Shown: piece after piece, positions 13,033-23,121 of the stretch
Position numbering within the stretch: position 1 is the stretch's first letter
Layout of the letters: each line of letters opens with the position of its first letter
DNA from: Citrobacter sp. R56
GTDB lineage: Bacteria; Pseudomonadota; Gammaproteobacteria; Enterobacterales; Enterobacteriaceae
Reading direction: 5' to 3'
Assembly (NCBI RefSeq): GCF_016811995.1
Contig: NZ_CP069159.1
Span: 4,154,001 to 4,218,000, forward strand
Length of the DNA: 64,000 nt
The notes under the pieces: model-generated
Database searches by the model: none
Seen by the model: the letters and a program-made list of their open reading frames with translations, nothing else
What the model was told of the DNA's origin: nothing
Program-made: the position numbers and the translations under genes

Positions 13033-13509
13033 TTAATCGCGGCGATCGTCTTTATGATCGATGCGGTCGCGCTCCTCGTCCTTGCGCTGAAACTCGCCGT
13101 CAAACGTATCTCCACCGCCGGTTCCGGCGCTAAAACCGCCGCCTGGCATCCGGGAGAAACGCAGGTGCGGCAGCAGTTTCATCGTCAGATGTTTCTGTAC
13201 CGGCGGTAATAAAAGAAGAAGGCCGAGGAAATCGGTGAAGAAACCCGGCAGGACCAGCAACAGACCGGCAATGATCAGCGACACGCTCTTGATCATCTCC
13301 GCAGCCGGGCTTTCTCCCGCTGCCATTTTCTGCTGCATCAGCAAAAAGTTTTTAAATCCTTGATTGCGCACCAGCGACATACCGACGATCGAAGAGAAGA
13401 TCACCAGAATCAACGTCATCAGTACGCCCAGAACCTGGGAGACCTGGATAAAAATAGAAATCTCAATGTAAACATAGAGAAAGATGGCAATAAGTGGTAT
13501 CCAGCGCAA
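13033..13509 (-). CDS. fxsA: FxsA membrane protein
   Basis: A 158-residue inner-membrane protein with about three to four hydrophobic segments at the N-terminal side (MRWIPLIAIFLYVYIEIS; MTLILVIFSSIVGMSLV; LLLVLPGFFTDFLGLLLLL) and a polar acidic/basic tail (RKDEERDRIDHKDDRRD). The sequence LPGFFTDFLG is the family signature. In E. coli its overproduction relieves exclusion of phage T7 by the F plasmid. The gene lies beside aspA in the same place as in E. coli, divergent from it. Confidence 0.94.
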   Translation of the reverse strand: MRWIPLIAIFLYVYIEISIFIQVSQVLGVLMTLILVIFSSIVGMSLVRNQGFKNFLLMQQKMAAGESPAAEMIKSVSLIIAGLLLVLPGFFTDFLGLLLLLPPVQKHLTMKLLPHLRFSRMPGGGFSAGTGGGDTFDGEFQRKDEERDRIDHKDDRRD

Positions 13510-13847
13510 AGGGTTCTCCTGTAGGTAACCGCTGTTTCAGCACGTCTGTTTGAATGATTGTGCAATTTGCATCCAACTTATATTGAGGTGCTTAGCAAAA
13601 TTTCAAGCCATTTTTGGATATATTTATGGGAGTAATCCAAAAGGGGTGATCTATCTCACAAAATAATAAATAAGGAGTAATTAGCCACACTTAAAGTGAT
13701 CCAGATTACGGTAGAAATCCTGAAGCAGCATATCATCTCGGACATCAGACCGATGTAGGGGATAATCGTCGGTCAGGAAACATTCGAAACCACATATATC
13801 CTGTGTGTTTAATGTAATTTTTTGGCAGCTTGAAAAAGAAGGTTCAC
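13510..13847. promoter_or_regulatory. fxsA-aspA divergent intergenic region
   Basis: This 338 bp AT-rich gap holds the aspA control region. A CRP-like dyad lies at 13645-13660 and a weaker one at 13695-13710 (AGTGA, 6 bp, TTACG). No open frame or RNA gene is visible. The aspA ribosome site GAAAAAGAAGG precedes the start at 13848. Confidence 0.6.
13645..13660 (+). promoter_or_regulatory. CRP-type binding site upstream of aspA
   Basis: GGTGA, 6 bp, TCACA differs from the CRP consensus TGTGA-N6-TCACA at one half-site position only. E. coli aspA is CRP-activated, so this is a likely operator; the start site was not mapped. Confidence 0.65.
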
Positions 13848-15284
13848 ATGTTAAACAACATTCGTATCGAAGAAGATTTGTTGGGTACCAGGGAAGTTCC
13901 AGCGGAAGCCTACTACGGTGTTCACACTCTGAGAGCGATTGAAAACTTCTACATTAGCAATAACAAAATCAGTGATATTCCTGAATTTGTTCGCGGTATG
14001 GTAATGGTGAAAAAGGCAGCGGCCCTGGCCAACAAAGAGCTGCAAACTATTCCTAAGAGTGTGGCAAATGCCATCATTGCCGCCTGTGATGAAGTTCTGA
14101 ACAACGGCAAATGCATGGACCAGTTCCCGGTAGACGTTTACCAGGGCGGTGCAGGCACCTCCGTAAACATGAATACCAACGAAGTGCTGGCCAATATTGG
14201 GCTGGAACTGATGGGTCACCAGAAAGGTGAGTATCAGTACCTGAACCCGAACGACCACGTTAACAAATGTCAGTCCACCAACGACGCTTACCCGACCGGT
14301 TTCCGTATCGCGGTATACGCATCCCTCGTTAAACTGATTGATGCTATCAACCAGCTGCGCGAAGGCTTTGAGCGTAAAGCAGAAGAATTCCAGGGTATCC
14401 TGAAAATGGGTCGTACCCAGCTGCAAGATGCTGTGCCGATGACTCTGGGTCAGGAATTCCGTGCTTTCAGCGTACTGCTGAAAGAAGAAGTGAAAAACAT
14501 TGGACATACCGCAGAACTGTTGCTGGAAGTTAACCTCGGCGCAACGGCAATCGGTACAGGTCTGAATACTCCTAAAGAGTACTCTCCATTAGCGGTACAG
14601 AAACTGGCTGAAGTCACTGGCTTTGCCTGTGTACCAGCAGAAGACCTGATTGAAGCGACCTCTGACTGCGGCGCTTATGTTATGGTACACAGCGCACTGA
14701 AACGTCTGGCTGTGAAGATGTCCAAAATCTGTAACGACCTGCGTTTGCTCTCTTCTGGCCCACGTGCCGGTCTGAACGAGATCAACCTGCCGGAACTGCA
14801 GGCGGGTTCTTCTATCATGCCAGCTAAAGTGAACCCGGTTATTCCAGAAGTCGTTAACCAGGTATGCTTTAAAGTTATTGGTAACGACATCACCGTGACC
14901 ATGGCGTCTGAAGCAGGTCAGCTGCAGCTGAACGTAATGGAGCCGGTTATTGGTCAGGCAATGTTTGAATCTATCCATATCCTGAGCAACGCCTGCTACA
15001 ACCTGCTGGAAAAATGCATTGACGGTATCACTGCTAATAAAGAAGTCTGTGAAGCATTCGTTTACAACTCAATCGGTATCGTCACTTACCTCAACCCGTT
15101 CATCGGCCACCACAACGGCGACATCGTTGGTAAAATCTGTGCTGAAACCGGTAAGAGTGTACGTGAAGTCGTACTGGAGCGCGGTCTGTTGACTGAAGCT
15201 GAGCTGGACGATATTTTCTCTGCACAGAACCTGATGCACCCTGCTTACAAAGCAAAACGCTATACTGATGAAAGCGAACAGTAA
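13848..15284 (+). CDS. aspA: Aspartate ammonia-lyase (aspartase)
   Basis: Converts L-aspartate to fumarate and ammonia, feeding fumarate respiration. The 478 residues match the E. coli length when started at the ATG at 13848 ([13 protein letters not shown]); six upstream codons (MKKKVH) are discarded. The fumarase/aspartase-superfamily signature [11 protein letters not shown] (catalytic Ser loop) lies near residue 317. It is followed by a terminator and then dcuA, which exchanges aspartate and succinate; the pair is partly cotranscribed in E. coli. Upstream CRP-like dyads suggest catabolite control. Confidence 0.98.
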   Translation: MLNNIRIEEDLLGTREVPAEAYYGVHTLRAIENFYISNNKISDIPEFVRGMVMVKKAAALANKELQTIPKSVANAIIAACDEVLNNGKCMDQFPVDVYQGGAGTSVNMNTNEVLANIGLELMGHQKGEYQYLNPNDHVNKCQSTNDAYPTGFRIAVYASLVKLIDAINQLREGFERKAEEFQGILKMGRTQLQDAVPMTLGQEFRAFSVLLKEEVKNIGHTAELLLEVNLGATAIGTGLNTPKEYSPLAVQKLAEVTGFACVPAEDLIEATSDCGAYVMVHSALKRLAVKMSKICNDLRLLSSGPRAGLNEINLPELQAGSSIMPAKVNPVIPEVVNQVCFKVIGNDITVTMASEAGQLQLNVMEPVIGQAMFESIHILSNACYNLLEKCIDGITANKEVCEAFVYNSIGIVTYLNPFIGHHNGDIVGKICAETGKSVREVVLERGLLTEAELDDIFSAQNLMHPAYKAKRYTDESEQ

Positions 15285-15307
15285 TTGTACAGGGTAGTAC
15301 CACAAGA

Positions 15308-15334
15308 GGCACGTCTGATGACGTGCCTTTTTTC
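15308..15334 (+). terminator. Terminator between aspA and dcuA
   Basis: GGCACGTC-TGAT-GACGTGCC is a perfect 8-bp stem followed by TTTTTTC. It lies 24 bp after the aspA stop. dcuA begins 65 bp later, so it needs read-through or its own promoter. Confidence 0.93.
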
Positions 15335-15398
15335 TTATTAGAAGTTACTTAAAAACAACAATTTAATATCAACTTGTTAAACAACAAGGAAGGCTAAT

Positions 15399-16700
15399 AT
15401 GATAGTTGTAGAACTTATCATCGTTTTGCTGGCAATCTTTTTGGGCGCCAGACTTGGGGGCATTGGTATAGGATTTGCAGGTGGGCTTGGCGTTTTGGTT
15501 CTTGCAGCCATAGGCGTTAAGCCCGGTAATATCCCGTTCGATGTTATTTCCATCATCATGGCGGTAATCGCTGCCATCTCTGCCATGCAGGTCGCAGGCG
15601 GTCTGGACTATCTGGTTCACCAGACAGAAAAACTGCTGCGTAAAAACCCGAAATACATCACGATCCTCGCTCCGATTGTGACTTATTTCCTGACTATCTT
15701 TGCAGGTACAGGCAACATCTCTCTGGCAACTCTGCCAGTTATCGCTGAAGTGGCGAAGGAACAAGGGATCAAACCTTGCCGTCCGCTCTCCACTGCGGTG
15801 GTTTCTGCACAGATCGCCATTACCGCGTCGCCAATCTCTGCGGCGGTGGTCTACATGTCTTCCGTCATGGAAGGTCATGGCATCAGCTACATTCACCTGC
15901 TGTCCGTGGTCATTCCATCCACCCTGCTGGCGGTGCTGGTGATGTCCTTCCTGGTCACCATGCTGTTTAACTCTAAACTTTCTGACGATCCGGTATACCG
16001 TAAACGTCTGGAAGAAGGTTTGGTTGAGCTGCGCGGCGAGCGTCAGGTTGAGATCAAGTCCGGTGCGAAATCATCCGTTTGGTTGTTCCTGCTGGGCGTA
16101 GTCTGTGTTGTGGCTTATGCCATCATCAACAGCCCGAGCCTTGGCCTGGTCGCTAAACCGCTGATGAACACCACCAACGCAATTCTGATCATCATGCTGA
16201 GCGTCGCGACGCTGACCACCATTATCTGCCGCGTTGAGACTGATTCCATCCTGAACTCCAGCACCTTCAAAGCAGGGATGAGCGCCTGTATTTGTATTCT
16301 GGGTGTGGCATGGCTGGGCGACACCTTCGTTTCTGCCAACATCGACTGGATCAAAGAGACTGCTGGTAGCGTGATTCAGGGTCATCCGTGGTTGCTGGCG
16401 GTGATCTTCTTCTTTGCTTCTGCACTGCTGTACTCTCAGGCTGCAACGGCTAAGGCACTGATGCCGATGGCGCTGGCGCTGAACGTTTCTCCGCTGACTG
16501 CTGTGGCTTCTTTCGCAGCTGTTTCCGGTCTGTTCATTCTGCCGACCTACCCGACGCTGGTTGCGGCGGTTCAGATGGATGACACCGGTACAACCCGTAT
16601 CGGTAAGTTAGTCTTTAACCATCCGTTCTTCATCCCAGGTACGCTGGGCGTTGTGCTTGCTGTTTGCTTCGGCTTCCTGCTGGGCAGCTTCATGCTGTAA
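15399..16700 (+). CDS. dcuA: Anaerobic C4-dicarboxylate transporter DcuA
   Basis: Inner-membrane antiporter for aspartate, fumarate, malate and succinate, 433 residues as in E. coli, highly hydrophobic throughout. The N-terminus MIVVELIIVLLAIFLGARLGG and the C-terminal GTLGVVLAVCFGFLLGSFML match the Dcu family. Start has AAGGAAGG. A paralogue, dcuB, lies at 52989-54329 in this window. Neighbouring aspA supplies the metabolic link (aspartate uptake to fumarate). Confidence 0.97.
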   Translation: MIVVELIIVLLAIFLGARLGGIGIGFAGGLGVLVLAAIGVKPGNIPFDVISIIMAVIAAISAMQVAGGLDYLVHQTEKLLRKNPKYITILAPIVTYFLTIFAGTGNISLATLPVIAEVAKEQGIKPCRPLSTAVVSAQIAITASPISAAVVYMSSVMEGHGISYIHLLSVVIPSTLLAVLVMSFLVTMLFNSKLSDDPVYRKRLEEGLVELRGERQVEIKSGAKSSVWLFLLGVVCVVAYAIINSPSLGLVAKPLMNTTNAILIIMLSVATLTTIICRVETDSILNSSTFKAGMSACICILGVAWLGDTFVSANIDWIKETAGSVIQGHPWLLAVIFFFASALLYSQAATAKALMPMALALNVSPLTAVASFAAVSGLFILPTYPTLVAAVQMDDTGTTRIGKLVFNHPFFIPGTLGVVLAVCFGFLLGSFML

Positions 16701-16709
16701 GTGTTACCC

Positions 16710-16740
16710 GCGGGGCGTTCATACGCCCCGCACTCCTTTC
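16710..16740 (+). terminator. Terminator after dcuA
   Basis: GCGGGGCG pairs with CGCCCCGC around the 6-base loop TTCATA; a moderately T-rich CTCCTTTCC follows, 10 bp after the dcuA stop. Confidence 0.65.
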
Positions 16741-16821
16741 CCCGCTTTGACTAACATCCTTCCCTCGTCCGTTGTATAGTGACCACTCTCTTGCTGGTCA
16801 TTCTGTCCTTTCGAGGTGTTT

Positions 16822-17169
16822 ATGCTTGATGTTAACAGTCAGGATATGCCCATCCCCGATGCCGTTGTGGTGCTCTGTACTGCGCCGGATGAGGCAACAG
16901 CCCAGGACCTGGCAGCCAAAGTGCTGGCAGAAAAACTGGCGGCATGCGCCACGCTTATCCCCGGAGCCACTTCCCTCTATTACTGGGAAGGGAAACTGGA
17001 ACAGGAATACGAAGTGCAGATGATCTTCAAATCCTCGGTTTTGCACCAGCAAGCGCTTCTTGACTGCCTGAAGTCTCACCACCCCTATCAAACACCCGAA
17101 CTTCTGGTTTTACCCGTTACTCACGGAGACAATGATTACCTCTCATGGCTCAACGCATCCTTACGCTGA
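16822..17169 (+). CDS. cutA: Divalent-cation tolerance protein CutA
   Basis: A small trimeric copper-binding protein of 115 residues from the ATG at 16822 ([10 protein letters not shown]). A GTG two codons upstream is also open but overlaps the GAGG ribosome site. The family core [20 protein letters not shown] and the C-terminal [13 protein letters not shown] are present. Its 3' end overlaps dsbD by 25 bp, the conserved cutA-dsbD arrangement. The role in metal tolerance is inferred from the family. Confidence 0.95.
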   Translation: MLDVNSQDMPIPDAVVVLCTAPDEATAQDLAAKVLAEKLAACATLIPGATSLYYWEGKLEQEYEVQMIFKSSVLHQQALLDCLKSHHPYQTPELLVLPVTHGDNDYLSWLNASLR

Positions 17170-18854
17170 TCCTGCTGCTGTGCAGCACATCCGTCTTCGC
17201 CGGATTATTTGACGCGCCTGGTCGCTCGCAATTTGTGCCTGCCGACCAGGCATTTAGCTTTGATTTTCAGCAGAATCAGCATGACCTTAATCTCTCCTGG
17301 CAGGTGAAAGAAGGTTATTACCTTTATCGCAAGCAAATCACTATCACGCCGTCTCAGGCAGAGATTGCCGCGGTACAGCTTCCGGCTGGCGTCTGGCACG
17401 AAGACGAATTTTATGGCAAAAGCGAAATCTACCGCCAGCGGTTGACGATTCCGGTGACTGTCAACCAGGCAGCGTCTGGCGCGACATTAACTGTCGTCTA
17501 TCAGGGATGCGCTGACGCCGGTTTCTGCTACCCGCCAGAGACCAAAACCGTGCCGCTGAGCCAGGTGCTTGCCAGTGCAGATGTGCAACCGGCGACGCCC
17601 CCTTCAGCAACGCAAGCAGAAAACGCACCGCAACTAGACAGCCAATTGCCCTTTTCCGCATTGTGGGCATTGCTGATAGGGATTGGCATTGCGTTTACGC
17701 CATGCGTTCTGCCGATGTACCCGCTCATTTCCGGTATCGTGCTGGGCGGCAAACAGCGCCTCTCAACCGGACGCGCCCTGCTGCTGACCTTTATCTACGT
17801 GCAGGGGATGGCGCTGACCTACACCGCGCTGGGCCTGGTTGTCGCGGCTGCCGGATTACAGTTTCAGGCCGCGTTGCAGCATCCTTACGTCTTAATCGGC
17901 CTGGCGGTGATGTTTACCCTGCTGGCGCTGTCGATGTTTGGTCTGTTCACACTACAGCTCCCCTCTTCGCTGCAAACGCGCCTCACGCTGATGAGTAATC
18001 GTCAGCAGGGTGGATCGCCTGGCGGTGTGTTTGCGATGGGGGCGATTGCCGGGCTGATCTGCTCGCCGTGCACCACCGCGCCGTTAAGCGCTATTTTGCT
18101 GTATATCGCCCAGAGCGGAGACATGTGGTTCGGTGGCGGTACGCTCTATCTCTACGCGCTGGGAATGGGGTTACCACTGATTCTGGTCACCGTCTTCGGC
18201 AACCGCCTGCTGCCGAAAAGCGGCCCGTGGATGGAACATGTCAAAACGGCCTTTGGGTTTGTTATCCTTGCGCTACCCGTCTTTTTGCTCGAGCGTATCA
18301 TTGGCGACGCATGGGGCCTGCGTCTGTGGGCGCTACTGGGCGTTGCCTTCTTTGGCTGGGCATTTATCACCAGTCTGCAGGCAAAACGGCGCTGGATGCG
18401 CATGGTACAGATTGTCCTGCTGGCTGCAGCGCTGGTCAGCGTGCGTCCGTTGCAGGACTGGGCGTTCGGGAACGCAACGGCGCAAACGCAGGCACATCTG
18501 AACTTTACACCTGTCGCCTCGGTCGATGACTTAACGCAGGCGCTGGCGCGCGCCAAAGGCAAACCCGTGATGCTGGATCTGTATGCCGACTGGTGCGTCG
18601 CCTGTAAAGAGTTTGAGAAATATACCTTCAGCGATCCGCAGGTACAGCAGGCATTAGGCGATACGGTGCTGTTACAGGCCAATGTCACCGCCAACAACGC
18701 GCAGGATGTGGCCTTACTGAAGCACCTCCATGTGCTGGGATTGCCCACAATTTTGTTCTTTGACGCGCAGGGGAATGAACACCCACCAGCGCGGGTAACG
18801 GGCTTTATGGATGCGGCGACCTTTAGTGCACATTTGCGCGATCGGCAACCGTGA
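17145..18854 (+). CDS. dsbD: Thiol:disulfide interchange protein DsbD
   Basis: Transfers electrons from cytoplasmic thioredoxin to periplasmic DsbC/DsbG and cytochrome maturation partners. The 569 residues show three parts: a signal peptide and periplasmic immunoglobulin-like domain with the cysteines in [11 protein letters not shown] (about residues 121-128), an eight-helix membrane domain with the cysteines in FTPCVLP and CSPCTTAP, and a C-terminal thioredoxin-like domain with WCVACK (about residues 479-484). Start overlaps cutA. Length is close to E. coli DsbD (565). Confidence 0.97.
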   Translation: MAQRILTLILLLCSTSVFAGLFDAPGRSQFVPADQAFSFDFQQNQHDLNLSWQVKEGYYLYRKQITITPSQAEIAAVQLPAGVWHEDEFYGKSEIYRQRLTIPVTVNQAASGATLTVVYQGCADAGFCYPPETKTVPLSQVLASADVQPATPPSATQAENAPQLDSQLPFSALWALLIGIGIAFTPCVLPMYPLISGIVLGGKQRLSTGRALLLTFIYVQGMALTYTALGLVVAAAGLQFQAALQHPYVLIGLAVMFTLLALSMFGLFTLQLPSSLQTRLTLMSNRQQGGSPGGVFAMGAIAGLICSPCTTAPLSAILLYIAQSGDMWFGGGTLYLYALGMGLPLILVTVFGNRLLPKSGPWMEHVKTAFGFVILALPVFLLERIIGDAWGLRLWALLGVAFFGWAFITSLQAKRRWMRMVQIVLLAAALVSVRPLQDWAFGNATAQTQAHLNFTPVASVDDLTQALARAKGKPVMLDLYADWCVACKEFEKYTFSDPQVQQALGDTVLLQANVTANNAQDVALLKHLHVLGLPTILFFDAQGNEHPPARVTGFMDAATFSAHLRDRQP

Positions 18855-18890
18855 GCGACACTTGCAAAAGGAAAAACAGAGGAAATTACC

Positions 18891-19466
18891 GTGCAACGTG
18901 AAGATGTCCTGGGAGAAGCCCTAAAATTACTTGAGACTCAAGGGATAGCAACGACCACGCTGGAGATGGTCGCCGAAAGCGTTGATTATCCGCTCGACGA
19001 ACTGCAACGTTTTTGGCCGGATAAAGAGGCGATTCTCTATGATGCGTTACGTCATCTGAGTCATCAGATAGAGACCTGGCGCCGTCAGCTTATACTGGAT
19101 GAAACACTGAGTGCAGAGCAAAAGCTCCTGGCACGCTACAGCGCCTTGTCAGAATGTATGATTAATCACCGCTATCCCGGCTGCCTGTTTATCGCCGCCT
19201 GCACGTTTTATCCTGATCCCTCCCATCCCATTCACCAACTGGCGGATCAACAAAAACGGGCGGCGCACGATTTTACCCACGAGTTGCTGACCACGCTGGA
19301 AATTGACGACCCGGCCATGGTTGCCCGGCAGATGGAGCTGGTGCTGGAGGGGTGTCTCAGCCGTATGCTGGTGAACCGCAGCCAGGCCGATGTCGATACT
19401 GCGCATCGCCTGGCGGAAGATATCCTGCGGTTTGCTCAGTGCCGTAAGTCGGGCGCACTGACCTGA
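18891..19466 (+). CDS. yjdC: TetR-family transcriptional regulator YjdC
   Basis: A 191-residue regulator starting with GTG at 18891 after the ribosome site AGAGGAAA. The N-terminal helix-turn-helix region (about residues 8-50: [22 protein letters not shown]) is of TetR type. The central [13 protein letters not shown] and C-terminal LAEDILRF are conserved with E. coli YjdC. It follows dsbD after 36 bp and may be in its transcript. No operator was identified and the effector is unknown. Confidence 0.92.
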   Translation: MQREDVLGEALKLLETQGIATTTLEMVAESVDYPLDELQRFWPDKEAILYDALRHLSHQIETWRRQLILDETLSAEQKLLARYSALSECMINHRYPGCLFIAACTFYPDPSHPIHQLADQQKRAAHDFTHELLTTLEIDDPAMVARQMELVLEGCLSRMLVNRSQADVDTAHRLAEDILRFAQCRKSGALT

Positions 19467-19532
19467 TCCACCTATCGCTCCCCTTCTGATGCGCATATAA
19501 TTTCAGCAATACTGATACGTAAAGGGAATTAT

Positions 19533-20579
19533 ATGCGCTGTCTCCCCCTCATTGCGGCAGCAGGATTGTTTTCAATCCCGCTCTTTGCCGCACCGTTAAC
19601 GGGTTTTTCGTTTGACCACAAAGACTGGGAACTCTCCTGCGACAATACCGGCACCTGCCGTGCCGCAGGTTACGGCGTCAATACCGGAGAAATCAGTGTC
19701 TTACTGACCCGTCAAGCAGGCCCTGGGCAGCAGGTCACCGGACTGACGACCTTTGCACAAACCCAAAGCGATATCCCTGCCGATGCCAGCGTGAGTATGT
19801 TCATTGATGGACAATCACAGGGAACACTCACGTCCAAAGACAGAGAGCATTTTCGTTTCAACAACTCGCAAATCACCGCCCTACTTCAGGCGCTGATTCA
19901 GGACAAAAAAATTGAGATTGCGCTAAATGGGCAGCGCAAAACGCTCTCCAGCGCAGGCGCCAATGCCGTGTTGCTGAAAATGGATGAATACCAGAAACGC
20001 ATAGGAACCCAGAGTGCTCTGCTGCGTAAAGGCAAGGCCAGCGACGAAAACGTACTGGCGGCGGTTCCGGCACCTGTCATTATTGCCTCGCCCGTAACAC
20101 CTTCAGCACCCGCAACGCCATTAACTGCGGATCAACGCACGTTATTAGAGACAAAACTCACCAATGACTGTGACGACTGGGATAACGAGAATATCCCGGC
20201 CAAAGACCGCCAGTTAACGCTCACCGCCATTGATAAATCGCATACCCTGATCCAGGGACTCTGCTGGCGCGCCGCGTATAACGAAGGCTATGCCATGTGG
20301 GTGGTGGACAACGCACTGACCAGCGACCCGCAGCTCATCACGACCGATGCCACCAGCTATGCCGATGGCGTGATTACATTCTTCAATAAAGGTCGCGGTA
20401 TCGCCGACTGCGTCAGCGGAGAAGAGTGGGTGTGGGACGGCAAAACATTTGTGCGTAGCCTGAAATACACCACTGGCGACTGCCGGGAAATAGTCCTCGG
20501 CGGCACCTGGATGTTACCGACCTTTGTGAGTCAGGTTGAGGCGGCGAAAAAAGTCAGTGAGCATGACAATGCGCGGTGA
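19533..20579 (+). CDS. DUF1176 exported protein
   Basis: A 348-residue protein with a clear signal peptide (MRCLPLIAAAGLFSIPLFA, cleavage near residue 19-20) and a mature part with eight or so cysteines in pairs (for example SCDNTGTC, CVSGEEW, TGDC), consistent with a disulfide-rich periplasmic protein of the DUF1176 family. The start at 19533 has AAAGGGAAT upstream. It sits between yjdC and the tRNA-Phe gene, a place where E. coli K-12 has no gene. The function is unknown to me. Confidence 0.85.
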   Translation: MRCLPLIAAAGLFSIPLFAAPLTGFSFDHKDWELSCDNTGTCRAAGYGVNTGEISVLLTRQAGPGQQVTGLTTFAQTQSDIPADASVSMFIDGQSQGTLTSKDREHFRFNNSQITALLQALIQDKKIEIALNGQRKTLSSAGANAVLLKMDEYQKRIGTQSALLRKGKASDENVLAAVPAPVIIASPVTPSAPATPLTADQRTLLETKLTNDCDDWDNENIPAKDRQLTLTAIDKSHTLIQGLCWRAAYNEGYAMWVVDNALTSDPQLITTDATSYADGVITFFNKGRGIADCVSGEEWVWDGKTFVRSLKYTTGDCREIVLGGTWMLPTFVSQVEAAKKVSEHDNAR

Positions 20580-20655
20580 TTTTAAGCAAAATAACCCAAT
20601 CCGCTACAGAATCGCCGCAAAGATAAGCAATCAGACAACAAAACGAGAAATCTGG

Positions 20656-20684
20656 TTGACGGGGGATACAGATTACGGTTTAAT
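20656..20684 (+). promoter_or_regulatory. tRNA-Phe promoter
   Basis: -35 TTGACG (20656-20661), a 17-bp spacer and -10 TTTAAT (20679-20684), followed by the GC-rich discriminator GCGCCCC typical of stringently controlled tRNA promoters. The tRNA starts 10 bp downstream. Confidence 0.8.
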
Positions 20685-20694
20685 GCGCCCCGTT

Positions 20695-20770
20695 GCCCGG
20701 ATAGCTCAGTCGGTAGAGCAGGGGATTGAAAATCCCCGTGTCCTTGGTTCGATTCCGAGTCCGGGCACCA
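20695..20770 (+). tRNA. pheU: tRNA-Phe (anticodon GAA)
   Basis: A 76-base tRNA with acceptor GCCCGGA/TCCGGGC, anticodon GAA at 20728-20730 and encoded CCA end (GGCACCA). Its 3' half and the following terminator are repeated 3.6 kb downstream, showing that it served as an integration site. Position next to yjdC corresponds to E. coli pheU. Confidence 0.97.
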
Positions 20771-20810
20771 CTATTCTAAAGAACCCGCCCAAAAGGCGGG
20801 TTTTTGCTTT
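20726..20810 (+). repeat. Left direct repeat at tRNA-Phe (att-type)
   Basis: From the anticodon arm of the tRNA through its terminator (TTGAAAATCCCC... to ...GGCGGGTTTTTGCTTT), 85 bp, this sequence recurs at 24347-24430 with one substitution (G to A) and one missing G in the tRNA 3' end. Repeats of a tRNA 3' end are the mark of site-specific integration by tyrosine recombinases. Confidence 0.9.
20782..20806 (+). terminator. tRNA-Phe terminator
   Basis: AACCCGCC-CAAAA-GGCGGGTT followed by TTTGCTTT. The same hairpin is copied at 24402-24426 in the right repeat. Confidence 0.93.
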
Positions 20811-21552
20811 CTGGGGTTTCGGTAGATTTCTGTTCAGCGATGCCACCTGAAGCCAGTTCACTGACACCGACAAACGGTTTTAACATTCCCCCTCAGCATT
20901 CCACCTTCCTCCCTGGTCACCATGCCCCGGTTTGTTGGTCTGTAAGTTACCTCAAAGCACTATTCCCAACCTGTATACCTATCTGGTGGATTCATCACCA
21001 CAAGGCAACCTCCGGTCATTGTCCGGTCTGGAGAAGGGAAGCATTCGCATTTCCCTTCTGATCTGGCAAAGCATTAGCGCAACAGATTCATATCCAGATT
21101 TTCGTGAATTGTCAGAATCACTTCACGCATGGTTGCAAAAATACTGTCTTCACCACGATCATAGAGTTTTGATCCTACTCACGTAACATCGATACTGAAT
21201 GTCATTACAAATCATGAACCTATCACCGGGAAAAAACCGTTCTCGGATAAAAAGCTCACTAAAACATTTATTTCAGCACTTAAAAACAACCTGGTGCAGA
21301 CTGAGAGTCAGGCACAAAGGAAGCAAGGTTACACATCGTGGCGAGAGTTTTGTAGCGTGCGAACACGGCATTGTTCATCGCAAGGTCTACAATTTGCGCT
21401 TTCATGCCATGCTGGCAGGCACGATAAGCATATCCAGGCTGGAAGGTTCGGTTGCGCATTTGGCACCAATAACACTGATGTTTGGCTTCATACGTGAGGA
21501 TTAAATCGCACCTTCCCTAGACTCGTCGCTTTACGCGGCGAGTCTTTTTAAC

Positions 21553-22344
21553 TCATCTCACTATCCCTCGCGCCGAGTGCTCCCAAAACCTCTCAAATAC
21601 AGTAGCGATGGCATAATCACTGAACAATGCCTTAACTGCTACCTTCACCTCATCAATCGATAAAGACTGCTGGTAAAGCATACTGTAAAGAGAAAGTACA
21701 AAATCCTGCTGTTCGAAGTCTAATGCCAGAAAGGCGAGTGCATTAACATTTATTCCTGCAGGTTTCGCATGATTCCCCCCCGCCATCACAAACGGTGGCA
21801 CGTCTTGCACCACACCAGATTGGTCGACAATCTTTGCATGAGCACCCAGTACACAGAACTGGTGAATGGCACACATAAAACCAACCTGTGCCCCATCATC
21901 AAGCCTTACGTGCCCGGCAAGACCGCTGTGCCCCCCCACCAATGTACCGTTACCCACCACACAATCATGCCCAATATGGACGTTATTCAAAAGGCGGTTA
22001 TCGTTACCAATCGTCGTGCAACTCAATCCCTGTATCGTCCCTCGATGTATCGTCACATTTTTGCCGAAGTGATTTCTGTCACCAATCACCACACAGGTGG
22101 ATTCATTCTCGTATTTAAGATCCTGATTAATCTCACCTATAGAAGAAGATTGCCCAATCGTATTGTCGCGGCCAATGATCGTGCGACCATTAATGACAGA
22201 ATACGCCCCAACTACAGTTCCTTCACCAATAACCACACCGGTGGAAATAATACAAAATGGACCAATGTTCACATGGGCACCAAGCACCACACCTGGCTCA
22301 ACCACGCTATTACGGGCCACCCTAGCTTGCGGGGACATTAACAT
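21553..22344 (-). CDS. LpxA-like acyl-ACP:UDP-GlcNAc O-acyltransferase paralogue
   Basis: A 263-residue left-handed beta-helix protein (E. coli LpxA is 262). It carries the hexapeptide repeats (GVVIGEGTVVGAYSVING and onward) and the family's key residues: the SIGEINQDLKYENE loop, HRGTIQG, HIGHDC (the position of the catalytic His), AIHQF and GNHAKPAG. The C-terminal helical part is more divergent from LpxA, which may change acyl or nucleotide choice. I chose the ATG at 22344 with CAGGAA upstream over an earlier one. It lies alone in the island remnant with no lpxD, fabZ or lpxB beside it, so it is an orphan second copy; whether it is expressed is unknown. Confidence 0.8.
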   Translation of the reverse strand: MLMSPQARVARNSVVEPGVVLGAHVNIGPFCIISTGVVIGEGTVVGAYSVINGRTIIGRDNTIGQSSSIGEINQDLKYENESTCVVIGDRNHFGKNVTIHRGTIQGLSCTTIGNDNRLLNNVHIGHDCVVGNGTLVGGHSGLAGHVRLDDGAQVGFMCAIHQFCVLGAHAKIVDQSGVVQDVPPFVMAGGNHAKPAGINVNALAFLALDFEQQDFVLSLYSMLYQQSLSIDEVKVAVKALFSDYAIATVFERFWEHSARGIVR

Positions 22345-22698
22345 CAATATTTCCTGATGAAGACACAAGATGTACCGCATCATCATCGGTTAATTGTTAA
22401 TCCAATCAGTGGATTAACAAACAGGGGACGTGAATGGAAAGAAAGCTTCGCCATTCGGAACATCGTTAAGGAGGGTAGATCCAGTGAAGGGCTTATCGAC
22501 AGCGTTAGCATAATGAAATGTTATTCACATTACGCCATTTATTTTTTATTAATTTGAATGAACTTTATGAGTTTCGCGAGTGGGTAATGACTCTTCTTTA
22601 GGCGTTATTGAAAAAATTGAACTTTTGCCGGGTTGCAGGCTCAGATCACTCATCATCCTGATAAAACCGGCTATCCCGTGGCATAGCAAACGTTCAGA
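22345..22698. other. Island spacer without a recognisable gene
   Basis: The 354 bp upstream of the lpxA paralogue hold its probable promoter. I see no protein of useful length and no RNA gene. AT-rich sequence around 22500-22560 precedes the IS903-like remnant. Confidence 0.4.
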
Positions 22699-23085
22699 AT
22701 GGCCAACTGGAAGAACGACAACAAGACCCTCATCAACCGTGGCACTCACTTTCTGGTTGGACGAACCGGTCATTCAGGCTTGGTACGAAAGCGGCACGCC
22801 GTCATCACGGGGCCGCCCGCAGCACTACTCTGACCTTGTCATCTCCACCGTACTGATGATCACTTGTTCAGACCTGTCATTAAACAATGTCACTGATGCA
22901 GAGGCGTTCCCTGGACTCATCCGCCAGACATACCGAAAAATCAACGCGGTTGCCGCCGATGGTGCTTACGATACGCGGCGTTGTCACGATGACCTTCGCC
23001 AGAAGAAAATCAGGGCACCTATCCCTCCCCGTGCCAGAGGAATGCCGATTAGTTAAGGATCGATTGACCGATCCAGTGGCTGTGT
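22699..23085 (+). pseudogene. IS903-like (IS5 family) transposase remnant
   Basis: From 22699 the frame gives MANWKNDNKTLINRG. After a 1-base frameshift near 22740 it gives LTFWLDEPVIQAWYES, then PSSRGRPQHYSDLVISTVLMI (read around 22746-22868). It then jumps directly to CSDLSLNNVTDAEAFPGLIR and the AADGAYDTRRCHDDLR region. About 100 residues, including part of the catalytic core, are missing between VLMI and CSDLSL, and the C-terminal part is truncated after IPPR. No terminal inverted repeats were found. It is a dead insertion sequence. Confidence 0.85.
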
Positions 23086-23121
23086 AAAAATTCGGAAATC
23101 GTCCTTGTTTCTGAATTTTAT

